Shown piece by piece: positions 34,368 through 45,490 of a stretch of DNA of 64,000 nt (position 1 is its first letter; each line of letters starts with the position of its first letter). Origin of the DNA: Alternaria dauci (Eukaryota > Ascomycota > Dothideomycetes > Pleosporales > Pleosporaceae); assembly GCF_042100115.1 (NCBI RefSeq), contig NC_091275.1, positions 1,922,001 through 1,986,000 of the forward strand, in the 5' to 3' direction. The notes under the pieces are model-generated. The model searched no databases. It was not told the origin of the DNA and worked only from the letters and a program-made list of their open reading frames with translations. The position numbers and the translations under genes were made by a program.

Positions 34368-35433
34368 AACAATAACGAAAAGGACGTTGACCCAAACCCT
34401 TACCTAATTCACATAATCTTCTTACAAACGCCGTTGGAGATCTGGACGGGTATTATCTGTTTGGTTTAACGAGCAAGAAGAAAGTTCACAGCGCTTCCAG
34501 TGACGGAGGGCTAGCGGTTTGAAGACGAGCCAGATGTCAATCGAGGGAACCTTGGGAGCAAAGCGGGTATCCGCCAAGACTGTGGCGCTAACCACATGTA
34601 GAATTAACCTTGGAAGAGGGGCGGTCATCTCAAGGCTGCGCGTACATGACTTTGTATGGTATGCGAAACCGGAAACGACTTCTGTTAGTTGTTGTTCACA
34701 TGGTTGTTGTAGTCTTCTCCGTGATTTGTGATCGACGTGCACATACTATCATCATGTTCAATTCACTACACTACCTAGACACACCAGATTTCCATGGCTT
34801 CCCGGTGGCTTCCAGGTCGCGGCACAAGCGAGCTGAGATGACCGGCCATTCTTCTTGTTAGACGTAACATTGTCTGCGATCGATAAGCAGGTGGTGGGTA
34901 CGTGAAGAGGAAGAAGAAGTAGAGAATGAGCTTCAGGTTTTGATAAATTGAGCCACATAGCTATGAGCAAGAGACGCTGAGGCGTAAGACAGGCTTGATC
35001 TACATTGACAGAAATCCATCCTCTGCTCTTGTTCTTCCATATATCCTTATTGCGTCGGTGTTGTATGAGGCGCAGGAGACATGAATATTTGTGAAGTCAA
35101 TCTCACTACAAAACATAGGAAGTGGCTCCTCGTCCTGCCATGTACAGCTACCCGACTAGCGACTTTGAGAAGGTGGTGGCTACCCTGTATTAATGTGGTT
35201 GTAAAGGTTGTGCCAGATGGACTCAGGCGGACGTCTCCTACTCTGCATTGAGAGCCTCATGAGTGGTGCCATCTTCTGTCGTAATGTGCCGAATGTTTCT
35301 ACGAGACAGGCGTCAAGGTAGGATAGCGGATATGGCTGCAGGAGAGCGAAAGAGGCTGATTTTCGCTCTCCATCATCGGCCACTGTATATGCTGCTGCTG
35401 GCTTTTCTGATATCTCTGTTCAACCTGCTAGAC
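34368..35433. other. Intergenic region, no gene seen
   Basis: 1.07 kb between the start of the 1384-aa orphan gene and the 3' end of cwc24. Short open frames only; no repeat or RNA structure recognised. Confidence 0.6.
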
Positions 35434-36360
35434 TCAATCGCCGCCCTCCTCTTCCTTTGCCTTTTCTTCCGCTTCTGCCTTCTTCTTGTCCTCCCATTTC
35501 TGCTTCTTCTCCAACAACTTCTGAAGGTTCTTCGCGCCATTGAACACGCCATATGTCTTTGCACTACACGCCGCACATGTAGGATCCTTTCGGTACCTTT
35601 TTAGAGCGCAAGCCTCGCAGAAGTAGTGTCCACACTTTGTAATGATGGGACTCTTGTAGGGTTTCTTGCAGATGATGCAAGCAAACGGTATCTTCTCCAA
35701 CAACGCAAGATCCACTCCATCCTCATCCTTCTCCTTCTCGTCCCTATTCGCAGAAGCGACAACTGTGCCCCCTGGCTTCTTGCCCTTGGTCGACATCTCC
35801 CATTCGCGGTCGAGCTTCCAGCCGGCGGCATAATCTTCACGCGCGTGCAAGAACTTGCAGTTGTCGCCAAAGCCACAGAAACCCGTCTGCTTGTAGTCCT
35901 TGCACACATCCGGCGTGTAATCTGTGACGGTAATTGTTCGTATGTTTGTCGATGCTTTCATAGGCCCTACTTGGCGGCTGGGCGCGTCGGGGTTCTTCTC
36001 AAGGAAGGTCTGAGGCTTCGTTCGCGTGCTGCCGAGCAGGTTCTTGGAGCTAAGGGCGTCATCGGCGTTCTCGTCGTACCAGTTTGACTGCTTTGTCGCA
36101 TCGTTGCTCGCTTCTATGACAGCCGAGCGATTTGCTGCGTACTGTGTTGTGCCCTCGACGGCTGTGTTTGTCTTCTGGTCCACGGTCGAAGCCTTGAGCG
36201 CATTACCGGTGGTCTTCCGCCGCTTCACTACGTGACCGTCTTCGCCTTCTGCGTCTGACCCTGATGAGAAATCCGAATCGGACTGAGGCGGCGGCGGTGC
36301 GACTTTTCGAGGCGCAGCTTTGGCACCTCGCTTTTTGAACTTGACGACAGGTGCTTCCAT
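35434..36360 (-). CDS. cwc24: Pre-mRNA-splicing factor Cwc24 (C3H zinc finger plus RING)
   Basis: Single exon, 308 aa, starting MEAPVVKFKK. Upstream codons are also open, but this Met gives the expected N-terminus. A C-x8-C-x5-C-x3-H zinc finger lies at about 153-172 (starting CKDYKQTGFC), and a C3HC4 RING finger at about 228-265 (CIICKKPY, KCGHYFCEAC, CAAC). This zinc-finger pair is diagnostic of Cwc24 (RNF113A in animals). Cwc24 belongs to the Prp19/NineTeen-related spliceosome (Bact complex), contacts the 5' splice site and is needed before the first catalytic step. The N-terminus is Ser/Asp-rich and the C-terminus is a Lys/Glu-rich helix. The animal orthologue also has ubiquitin-ligase activity. 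Confidence 0.95.
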   Translation of the reverse strand: MEAPVVKFKKRGAKAAPRKVAPPPPQSDSDFSSGSDAEGEDGHVVKRRKTTGNALKASTVDQKTNTAVEGTTQYAANRSAVIEASNDATKQSNWYDENADDALSSKNLLGSTRTKPQTFLEKNPDAPSRQVGPMKASTNIRTITVTDYTPDVCKDYKQTGFCGFGDNCKFLHAREDYAAGWKLDREWEMSTKGKKPGGTVVASANRDEKEKDEDGVDLALLEKIPFACIICKKPYKSPIITKCGHYFCEACALKRYRKDPTCAACSAKTYGVFNGAKNLQKLLEKKQKWEDKKKAEAEEKAKEEEGGD

Positions 36361-36836
36361 GGTCGGATATGCGTGAATGAGTATGAGGTGAGGTGCGAAC
36401 CAGGTCGTATCGCAGGAGTGAGCTGTGCAGAAAGTCCGAGCCAAGCTGTGGCTGAGAAATACAGCTTCACGTGACGCAGTCTGGGGTAGTGGCGTAGAGC
36501 TTCGGAGGTCCCGAACTGTCGCCACAGCAGGCGGATAGAGATAAACTGGTAAGCAGAACGCTGCAATTAAACTTACGTAGGCGAGAGATGCCTGTGACCG
36601 GTACTGGCGCTTTTTGTGAGGGTTGTGTTCGGGAATCAGTAGCAGATCTCTTAGGTGCCCAGGTGCAGTGTTGTACCCGTTCAGATGCAGGCAGTTGCGG
36701 CATTCCTGCAGCTGTGGATCATGGACTAGCGAGCATACATAGAGATGCATGCAGGAGGACGCCCTAGCAGAGCTGCAGTAGTGAGGGGGGGCGCGAACCA
36801 ATGAAGGGGGACGAGGGGCATCTGTACGTTGTTGAC

Positions 36837-36971
36837 CATAACATAGAGAAATCACTATATTACATCTAGCGCAGTGTTGTAGTAGTGTTAACACAGTATC
36901 TATATAGTGTTAATAAGTTAAAATAGTGTTAATACGCTATTTAACCTTAATGTAGCGATTTCTCTGTTACT
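36837..36971. mobile_element. MITE-like element with terminal inverted repeats
   Basis: The left end (TAACATAGAGAAATCACTA, from 36838) and the reverse complement of the right end (TAACAGAGAAATCGCTA, ending 36970) match over about 22 bp with one indel and two mismatches. The 135-bp interior is AT-rich, unlike its GC-rich flanks, and repeats TAGTGTTAA three times. It has no coding capacity. G-runs lie outside each end (36783-36790 on one side, C-run 36975-36981 on the other), so the true ends may reach further out. Size, TIRs and lack of ORF fit a non-autonomous DNA transposon. Confidence 0.55.
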
Positions 36972-37254
36972 AAAACCCCCCTCTGCGCGCTATGGGATGT
37001 TGTGGCTGGATCGCTGAAAGCGTGCAAGCGTCCAGTGGTGCACGATCGCTTCATTTCGCTCCTCTTCACGACACCCACGCTGCTGCTCCTCATCGGATCT
37101 TTGGTCCCGCCAGCCTGTGTCGGCATTTCCCTTGCATTTCTATCTTGTTTCCTTCTTCGCCATCTCCCCGATGCGCCTTGCTTATTTTCCCTAGTGTGAC
37201 GGAAACGCGACCGAGTGCCAGCAGCCGCTGCCGTGCCCTAGTCGCTTTCCCACG

Positions 37255-37339
37255 CGTTTTCCGCTCCTTAATACTACTGCCTTTCGCCCACACCACCCAT
37301 CTCCTACCGCCATTTGCAAGGCATAGCGACGTGCAAGTG
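37255..37339. repeat. Direct repeat unit 1 in the apsA 5' region
   Basis: Matches 37392-37474 with only scattered substitutions and small indels. Shared blocks include CCGCTCCTTAA, CTGCCTTTCGCCCAC, CTCCTACCGCCATTTGCA and GCGACGTGC. Confidence 0.85.
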
Positions 37340-37391
37340 CTCGTCCGACACGCCGCCGCCGCCACCACCACCTGCCGCCCTATTCCGCCCA

Positions 37392-37474
37392 CGTTTGCCG
37401 CTCCTTAACACTGCCTTTCGCCCACCACCACCCAACTCCTACCGCCATTTGCAGGGCACCGCGACGTGCGAGTG
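37392..37474. repeat. Direct repeat unit 2 in the apsA 5' region
   Basis: Second copy of the 37255-37339 unit, 137 bp downstream and ending about 50 bp before the apsA start codon. It is therefore likely to lie in the mRNA leader. Confidence 0.85.
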
Positions 37475-37526
37475 GGGGATCTTGTCCAGGAGATGACACA
37501 ATAGGAAACGGGCCTAGGGACTACTA

Positions 37527-40500
37527 ATGGCTGCAGCAAATCCTCCACCGGGCGCGCTCTCGGTGGAGCACCACAATGGCTCCGACCCCTTCCTCGCGGC
37601 GCCGCACGACGCCCACCGGCAGCGATACTCTGCCTTCGACAACTCGCAGTTCTCCCTCTATCTCAATGGATCGCCCCAGCAGGCCAAGCGCGCCCTCGAG
37701 GCACACTTGGCTGAGACAACGCGCAGACTGCAGGAGACATCGCATCTGGGTAACGCGCTTGTCCAACAGAGGAAGGAGCTAGAGGACAAACTACAGGAGG
37801 TCGACCAGCAGCAACACGACAGTGATATTGGCCCGGAACTGCGCCAGCGGCTGGCTGAGCTGGAGAAGGAGTTCCACGAGGTCGGTCGGGAAACGGCTCG
37901 CGCATTTCTCCCCAAGTCTCGCGTACCCAGTGGTGAGACGGATCCGACTGGCGGCTTCGTATACTCTAGCGAAGCGATCCAGTCACCGACCAAAGTGAGC
38001 GTTCCTTCGCGAAAGCAGAGGAACCAGCAGCCCAGCCGCATCAATGACATCGCGCTGGCTACAGAAATCTCCACGTCTTTGCTTTCTCAGTTGAAGGACC
38101 TCCAGGCCATTCTCCTGGAGAAGGATGAAGCCCTCAAGGCGGCCGATCTAGACCGATCGCAGCTTGAAATCGAGGTCGAAGGCTTGTCGCAACGTTTACG
38201 GACACTCGACGAAAGCGAATCGCGGCTCAAAGACGTCAACTGGAACCTTGAGACACAGGTCCGTGAGTCGGAGACGCAATTCAAGTCGGCAGCAGACAAG
38301 GAGCGCAGCCTCAACCATGCTCTGGATCTAGCACGTGCTGAGAGATCAACCCTGGAGAAGGAGTTGGAGGATCTGAAGCAGATGTACACGAAGCTCAACG
38401 ACGATCACATCAACAAAACCAAGCAGCATGAGACTGAGCTTTCTAGCCTGCGGCGAGTTGCAGCCATGACGGAGACGGAGAAAGGTGCAATGCAACGCAA
38501 GGTCGAAGAGCTTACGTCCAAGAACCAGGAGCTAGCTCAAGCAATTGCTTATCGCGCAAGATCAGAGCACCGTGGTCGATCTGAGGGATCATCTGACGAC
38601 GATCGTGGCGTCAGACTCCGATCTCGTACACCGGAACATTCGCCTGAACCTTCTCCAAGCAAGGCTACGCCACGCCACGGTATGCTCGAATCGGAAACAC
38701 TCAAACATTCGCTCCAGCACGCCCACCGCATGATCCAGCAACTCAAGAACAACATCCATCGCGAAAAGACTGAAAAGATCGAGCTAAAGCGTATGCTTCA
38801 AGATGCTCGCGACGAGGTCGACGCTCAGCGCGCTTTGGTTGGACCTGGTAGTGCAAGCCGGCGACGGAAGAGCGACAAGAGTGCCTCCATGAAGCCGCCT
38901 CCCCGAGCTGACCGTCTCGGAGCATTGCGTAACGTCTCACAAGAGATTGTGGAAGATGACGAATGGGAAGAACAGGATATTGTACTTGAGACTCCAAGCA
39001 AGCCACCACAACACTCGAACTCCGTGCCAGGGTCCTTCCCAAGCGGCTTCAGTTCCGCCGCAGAGACGAGCGCTTACGAAAGCGCCGATACTGCTAACGA
39101 AACATCGGATGCTGCTTTCGAGACCGCCAACGAACGCGATGGAATAGCGACTGAATCTGACGCATTCCAAACCGGAGCTGAGACCCTTGACGGAGACAGC
39201 AGCGACCAGCTGACCGAGACCGAAGCTGGACCTGCCAAGTCTGGTGCTCGACGGAGTCGGCCATCCATCTCACAAAGTGGTCGCATCAATTCTTACCGAA
39301 GCACAGCCTCCGCTTCTGGCGACGAATATGACTCAGATTTCAGGACTCCTCTTCACCACCAAAGCTCTCGCTTCAGGCTGAAGGCTCGAGACAGCAGTTC
39401 GCGGAGATCGACGCCGAGAGGTTTAGATTTCTTCGCAAGTACGCCACCAGCATCAAGAGACTCTCCTGCCGGTTATATTAGCAGCAGCAACGAGAACACT
39501 CCGGCTCAAGGCAAGAGTCTGCTGGCAGAGTTGAACGATTTGAGCGGAGACGACGATGATGCTAGTTCTGTGGAGGGTTCACCAAGTCGATCCAGTGTCG
39601 TGTACTCGAACCATGCCACGCCAGATCCACTAAGGAAGGCCGTTCTCGGAAGGTCCCTCCTTCAGCCAGATGCTCCCAAGCCCACTATGGTGGATTCGGG
39701 CACGATGACAGAACCGGATGTTCCTGAACTCATCTCCATCTCTTCCGTCTCGAGCCAGAACACTCAACCGCAAGCCGTTCCCTTGCCTACATTACGAGTC
39801 TCTGCCCTGCATTCGAAAGACACGAGCCCGCAAGCTTTACCCCCTCAAGACCTCAAAGTGTCCTTGGTTTCCTCGCAAGACACCGAACCCAAGCATGTGC
39901 TACCCCCAACTCTTGGTCTTTCCTCTGTTTCTGGTCATACTACCAGCCCTCAACCCCCCAAGATACCCCAGCTGGCTGTGTCATCTTTCTCAAGCCAAGG
40001 AACCGAGCCACGAGTTCCCTCAGCCCCGTTGTTTGCGATCTCTTCGCTGAACGCACAGGACACAACGCCACGTGCCGTACCTATCTCTCCTTTGAAGATG
40101 TCATCGGTATCTGCCCATACCACTGAGCCTCGACATGTCGCTCCTCCTTCTCTTGGGGTATCAATCGTGTCATCCCAGGGTACTGATCCTATCGTACCAG
40201 TGGTTGAGAAGGTTATTGCTCCTTCTCTAGACGTTTCGTCTATTTCTCAGCAGACCACTGAGCCCCGAGATGCCCCGGCCCCCAAGCTACTGGCTCCAGC
40301 AGGTCTGTTCACGTCTGCTATCTATGCGCAGTCAACAGAGCCCACACAGCACGACGAACCTATCTCGGCATCGGAGTCAAGATCGATCTCTGATAGTATC
40401 GTCCCAGCATCTACTGCACAAGACTTTGACCACAGGAAACAGCTTGTACCACTCGAAATGTCAAGTTTGTCTGCTCATGCAACCGAGCCCAGGGATGTAC

Positions 40501-43066
40501 CCTACAAACCGACATTGCTGCAGATGTCTTCTCTGTCTTCTCACGCGACTGAGCCTAAAGATCTACCTCGTACGGTCCCGTCTGCGTTCTCCGTGACGTC
40601 GACTCAATCAACAGAACCGTTGGCGCCTAGACCTAGCAAGCAGCAGTTCTCCCAACTCTCCGCACAGGCTACCGAGCCTGTTGCACTGCTGCAGCCACAA
40701 TTGCAGCTGTCAAGTTTCTCTGCTCGTTCTACCGATCCAGTGGAAGTCTCCAAAGCAAACCCACCACAGCTCTCTTCGCTGTCCTTCCAGACATCTCTTC
40801 CTGTGGAGCCTATGAGAGCAGCACCGTTCTCATTCTCCGGGCTGTCTTCACGGTCAACCGAGCCAGTCGTACCAGCGAAGTCGACTCCTGCCAACTTCTC
40901 AGAAGTATCATCTCAGACCACTGAACCCGTACAGCCAAAGCAGGCACCTCTGCAACTTTCAGTCCTCAGCGGACTGCAGACCGAACCAATCGTAATCCCT
41001 GCTCCTTCGGCTTCTGTACATCACATTTCCGACGTGCGAACTGTCCATGATACTCAGCCTGAGTCGCCGACGCTTCCGGCATTCCTACCAACTCCAACAA
41101 GTCGCCCATCTACAGCAAATCGCGTTTCAGCTCCAACCATGACATTGTCTCCTGTTGCTACACAGGGCACCGAACCATTAACACCGTCAAGACCTGTCAC
41201 TGCCCATCGGGCCGTCGCGCCTTCTGTGACTATCAGTGCTTCTTCCCAGACAGAAGCAACAGAGAACAAGCAAGTATCTACGCCAAAGCTTGGTTATCTC
41301 GACGCTACATTACCCTTGGACCAGGATGTCGCATCAGAGACGAGCACCCCACTGGTTGAGAGCACGGATGGTCGTATGCCTCTTGCGCCTGTGGATGCCA
41401 ATGCTGTTAGAGAAACGCGCCGGGCACCAATGACAGATGGAGGCACCCAGACAATGGTGTCTGCTCAGCAAATCGACAAGCTGCTGCTTGCCCGGAGTCA
41501 GCGATGGAGTAGTTTGATCACCACGTCCGGGCTAGAAAAGTCACTGTCCCCACCCGAGTCGCCTAGTAAAAAGTACGCAAATGAGCCAAGTCGAACACCC
41601 AAGCGTCCAAATAGCTCTGGAAGTATGCGCTCTCGCGCCGCAACGCCGCCACCACTGCCTTCGGATCATAAGGAAGTCATCGCCGCGGCGACCCTCAAAC
41701 CAATTTCTCCAGGCACGATGGGACCGCCGACAATGCCAGCATCTGCTTACAAGAGGCGACCGCACACGCCTACCATCAAAACAAACAGCAACACCCTCAC
41801 TCCCAGGACAGGCGGAACTACACCACGCGTGCGCCGACAATCGCAACGCAGCGGTGCGTCTTCACCTTTAAGTCGGAGGTCGTCACTGTCGTCCTTCACC
41901 TCGGAGATCGACCAGCGATTCAACATCCCAGGCGGCCCGTCTTTTGCTGCAAATGGATTGCCGCCCGGCGCGACAGATCCGCGCATGATCCAGGCCATTA
42001 CTCAGACCATGATTGGCGAGTACTTGTGGAAGTACACTCGCAAGACTGGGCGTGAAGGCATGTCTGAGAACCGCCATCGCCGTTTCTTCTGGATCCACCC
42101 TTACACCAGGACACTGTACTGGAGCGACCGAGATCCCCAGAGTGCTGACAAAACGACGTTGAAGGCTAAAAGTGTAGCTATCGAATCTGTTCAAGAAGTC
42201 GATGATCCCAACCCTCTACCTCCGGGACTTCACCAGAAGAGCTTACTCGTCATCACGCCTGGTCGATCCATGAAGTTTACTGCTACAACAGGTCAGAGGC
42301 ACGAGACGTGGTACAACGCGTTGAACTATCTATGCCAACGGGTCGACGAAAGTGAACAGCAGAAGTCGCCTACAAAGTCTGATCAGGAGCAGAGGGCAGC
42401 AACCGAAGACGAGATCCAGGACGAATTCAACGGTGGATACCGCAGCTCTTCTCGGCAAACAGGGCGCTCAAGAGGTTCAATGGCATCATACGCAACCCGG
42501 CGGACATCGTCTCGCGATTATGGTCAGGTACCTACGATCCGGCAGTCGCATGTTACACCGCATCGTGCAACGTCGACCGAGCCACTAGTGCATGGAACCG
42601 TCTCTAGCCGCATCAACAGCATGCTCCGACCCAGTGTCTCTGCGCTGCGAGGATCATTCACGAGTCGGCGAAACAGCAGGACCAGCGCTACAGAGTCTGC
42701 TACGTATGAAGAGCCCAGTGCCTCGAACATGGAGCTTAGTCGGGACATTCATGAACATGTAGAGCGTGACCAGGACTTTATGCCCAATGTCCGAGCGTGC
42801 TGCGATGGTAAGACTCCTTGGTATCAACAATGTATAAGAGCTAACATGTCCAAGGGAAACACGATGTCGGACACCTTCATCAACATACAGTCAAAGGCCG
42901 ACACGTCAATTCTCAAGCTTCCAGGCCTTCCCTCTTCGGTTCCATAAGTTCGCGTGCACAGTCCCGGACCGAGTCACGTACGGAATCACGCACTGAGTCA
43001 CGGACTGAATCGCGAACTGAGTCGCGAACTGAGATGGAGGCAGCAAACTATGGAGCTGGTGCATAA
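37527..43066 (+). CDS. apsA: Cortical anchor protein ApsA/Num1/Mcp5 homologue
   Basis: Exons 37527-42807 and 42855-43066 (1830 aa). Fungal proteins of this family anchor dynein and mitochondria to the cell cortex; in Aspergillus ApsA is needed for nuclear migration. Order seen: a coiled coil of about 55-115 and a longer one of about 175-345, an acidic Ser/Glu-rich linker, about 20 degenerate repeats around SS-x-S-x-x-x-TEP (about 735-1240), a Ser/Pro-rich spacer, then a PH domain (about 1486-1605: GEYLWKYTRKTG, FFWIHPYTRTLYWSD, WYNALNYLCQR) for phosphoinositide binding. The 47-nt last intron (GTAAGA donor, GCTAAC branch, AAG acceptor) joins RACCDG to KHDVGHLHQH. Skipping it ends the frame early at 42947. 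The spliced tail ends with six SRTE units. Confidence 0.92.
39735..41255 (+). repeat. Degenerate tandem repeats within apsA
   Basis: About 20 copies of a motif of roughly 20-28 residues centred on [M/L/V]SS[L/V/F]S[S/A][Q/H]-x-TEP. Examples are VSSQNTQP, VSSQDTEP, FSSQGTEP, VSAHTTEP, LSAHATEP, LSSHATEP and VSSQTTEP. Confidence 0.85.
42962..43033 (+). repeat. Six 12-bp tandem repeats encoding SRTE
   Basis: Units of the form TCN-CGN-ACN-GAR are read in the spliced frame of apsA. Most differences are at third codon positions, so the peptide repeat SRTE is perfect while the DNA is not. Confidence 0.88.
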
Positions 43067-44258
43067 TCTCCACCTCACACCCACACCCTTTCCTATATTA
43101 TCACCTGTGTTCGTTCTAAGCGGCACTTTACTAGTCACTTGATCTGACTGACAGTCTCTTTTCCTTTAGCATTAGTCGTTTCGTATGGGAACCGCTCCCA
43201 CTTTCCTATGTATCTATCAATCCATCTCTCGGCTTTTGGACTTTACATTTCGGTTTGGATCCGGATGAAGCAGAAACTCAAACTCGATATCCGGTTCAAG
43301 GAGCTTCGTGCATGGCGTTCCACGGTGAAGCATTTTCTGTACAATTTGCGCAGTACGTGGGAGCTGTACACTGAGACGACCTGACGCTTGCTATGCGGAC
43401 TAGTTTCCGGCTTCTCTCCGTTTTACTAGAAGTGTTTCTTTTCTTTCCTTCTGTAACTCGTTTGCTCTTTCTTCTCTAGCCTGGACCATGCGTTATTGTT
43501 TCAGTCACATCCTTAGTATGGTGGCGTCGCATAATGTTTTTGCTTGGGTTTAGAAGATAGTGTTGACGGCCTGTAGTCAGATTGATAGAAGATGAATCAA
43601 GAAAGATCCAAATTGCAGGTAGTGTTCCCCTGACCATGATATAATTTCTTCGTGCAAAGAAAGCCTGCATGTAAAACAGCCGAACATGAAGGAAGAAGCA
43701 AGCCGAAATGAGTATGGCTATTCATAGATGTTGCACTTGCTCATCACTTCATAGAGCATCACAACTCCCATAACGGGACATACCAAAGCAAGATCAACGT
43801 ACTATGGCAGTGATGTGTGTGTGTGTGTGTGTGTGTGTGTGTCGAATGGCATAGCGAGTCGAAGTGGACATGCTCGCATGAAGTTCATGCACATGGGAAG
43901 GCGTTCCTTGCTGGCTCCAATAACGCCAAGATCTGCCGCGTGCGTCACTAAAACACCAAACTTTCGCTCCAGCCAAACGCGCCTGTCATTTTGAATCTTT
44001 CCTCGACCACAACATCGACCACGAATCGCGCATCTCGTTTTCCGTCGAACCTTCACTTCTGCATCTGCGGGCAGCTTTCTGTATACCTTTAATAGACTTT
44101 CGCATCCGACCCGTAATACAAATCACCACCGCAAGGCCAGAGCGCGACGCAGCTTGCCATCCAGCTCCTGACCTAAACCCACCGCCACGTCGAGGCAAAA
44201 TCCTCGCTGCCGCAACCCTACAACAATCGCAAAGTAAAACTGAGCCAGAACCGCAATC
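43067..44258. other. Intergenic region with (TG)n tract
   Basis: 1.2 kb between apsA and isy1 (same strand). It contains the (TG)n tract at 43814-43842 and a CT-rich leader before isy1. No gene was seen. Confidence 0.6.
43814..43842. repeat. (TG)n microsatellite
   Basis: About 14 uninterrupted TG units. Confidence 0.95.
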
Positions 44259-45014
44259 ATGGCGCGTAATTCCGAAAAGGCGCACTCGATGCTCTTCCGC
44301 TTTCGCGCTGCGCAAGCCGCCGAAGCTGGAATCATCGACATATCGCGCACCCGCAGACCCAAGCTCATAACCTCGGTCAACTCGATTCCCGTTTGCGAGA
44401 AATGGCGCGGCCAAGTGCTCAAGGAGATTTCGCGCAAAGTCACAAAGATCCAGGACGAAGCGCTTTCAGACTACCAGATCCGCGACCTCAACGATGAGAT
44501 CAACAAGCTCATGAGAGAGAAGCACATGTGGGAGAGTCAGATAAGGGGCCTGGGTGGGCCAAACTACATGAGAGGCGGACGAGTGCTGGATGAGGAAGGG
44601 CGGGAGGTGCCAGGAGGCGGAAAGGGGTATAGATATTTTGGACGAGCAAAAGACTTGCCGGGTGTCAAGGAGCTGTTCGAGAGGCAGAGCAGGCCGGAAG
44701 ACGACATGGATAAGGGGCGCGAAAAGAGGAGCGAGCTGAGGCAGAAGGTGGATGCAGGCTACTATGGCTACAACCTAGACGAAGAGGATGGCACGCTGCT
44801 AGCATACGAAAAGGCCAAAGAGAGAGAGGCTTGGGACAACTTCATGACGCTCGGCGACGATCTGGATGACAAGCCAAGCAAGACGCACAAGGAGTGGATG
44901 GAGTTGCCAGGAGATGCGGGCGACGGCATACGATGGCGCGTCCCGACACTCGAGGAGGTGAACAACGAGCTGGTAGAGCGCAGGAGGAGGAAGCTTCTTG
45001 AGAAACTCGGTTGA
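44259..45014 (+). CDS. isy1: Pre-mRNA-splicing factor Isy1
   Basis: Single exon, 251 aa. The N-terminus MARNSEKAHSMLFRFR and the following PVCEKWRGQVLKEI are hallmark segments of Isy1 (Ntc30). Next comes a helical region, IQDEALSDYQIRDLNDE, then LMREKHMWESQI and the GGPNYMRGG loop. Isy1 is part of the Prp19-associated NTC, helps organise the active spliceosome around the first catalytic step and affects 3' splice site choice. The C-terminus is charged and carries the KEWMELPGDAGDG segment, ending in a basic RRRRKLLEKLG. It converges with nip7, with about 480 bp between stops. Confidence 0.95.
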   Translation: MARNSEKAHSMLFRFRAAQAAEAGIIDISRTRRPKLITSVNSIPVCEKWRGQVLKEISRKVTKIQDEALSDYQIRDLNDEINKLMREKHMWESQIRGLGGPNYMRGGRVLDEEGREVPGGGKGYRYFGRAKDLPGVKELFERQSRPEDDMDKGREKRSELRQKVDAGYYGYNLDEEDGTLLAYEKAKEREAWDNFMTLGDDLDDKPSKTHKEWMELPGDAGDGIRWRVPTLEEVNNELVERRRRKLLEKLG

Positions 45015-45490
45015 GTTCGTGATGGCGCTTGACAGGTTTGGCGGTAGACTGTGCATCAACAGACTGCGACTCCAGGATCAAAGATTGATACCCTTGCCGA
45101 GCAATCGGCTGCAAAAGATTACATGTACACTAGACTCAACAGGACAAGCAAGAGCAAGTCCGAGTTGGAAAGACAATGGAAGCAGCTCATAAACACTTTG
45201 GTCCCACCATGCTTTGATGCTGTTGGCATTAGTATTCGTCTCGCAAGCTTTAACACGAAACGAGATATGACAGTGAAGGTGATTGGGTATCTCATTTGTT
45301 CGTCTCGAGTCTTCTATGCAGTACACAGCCCCCGTTATGCCTCTCATCATTTTTTGCGCATCGGAAGTGCGCGGTACTGAGGCAAGATGTGTAGGCGATC
45401 CGCGCTGACTTTGCTCTCTGATTTTCTTCGTTGGAAGGAACAAGCTCTTTTTATAGAGCAGGAATGTTGTCGCACAAGCCCCCTCATTGC
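45015..45490. other. Convergent 3' region of isy1 and nip7
   Basis: 476 bp, both flanking genes ending here. No further gene seen. Confidence 0.6.

Larger units (their letters stand above)
36361..37526. other. Divergent promoter region of cwc24 and apsA
   Basis: 1.17 kb containing an inverted-repeat element (about 36837-36971) and a direct duplication of about 85 bp (37255-37339 and 37392-37474) in the apsA leader. No gene was supported here. Confidence 0.6.

Noticed and set aside
35263..35604. Plus-strand 113-codon hydrophobic frame over the cwc24 3' end
   Set aside because: It is antisense to the Lys/Glu-rich end of Cwc24, which naturally reads as Leu/Phe-rich on the other strand.
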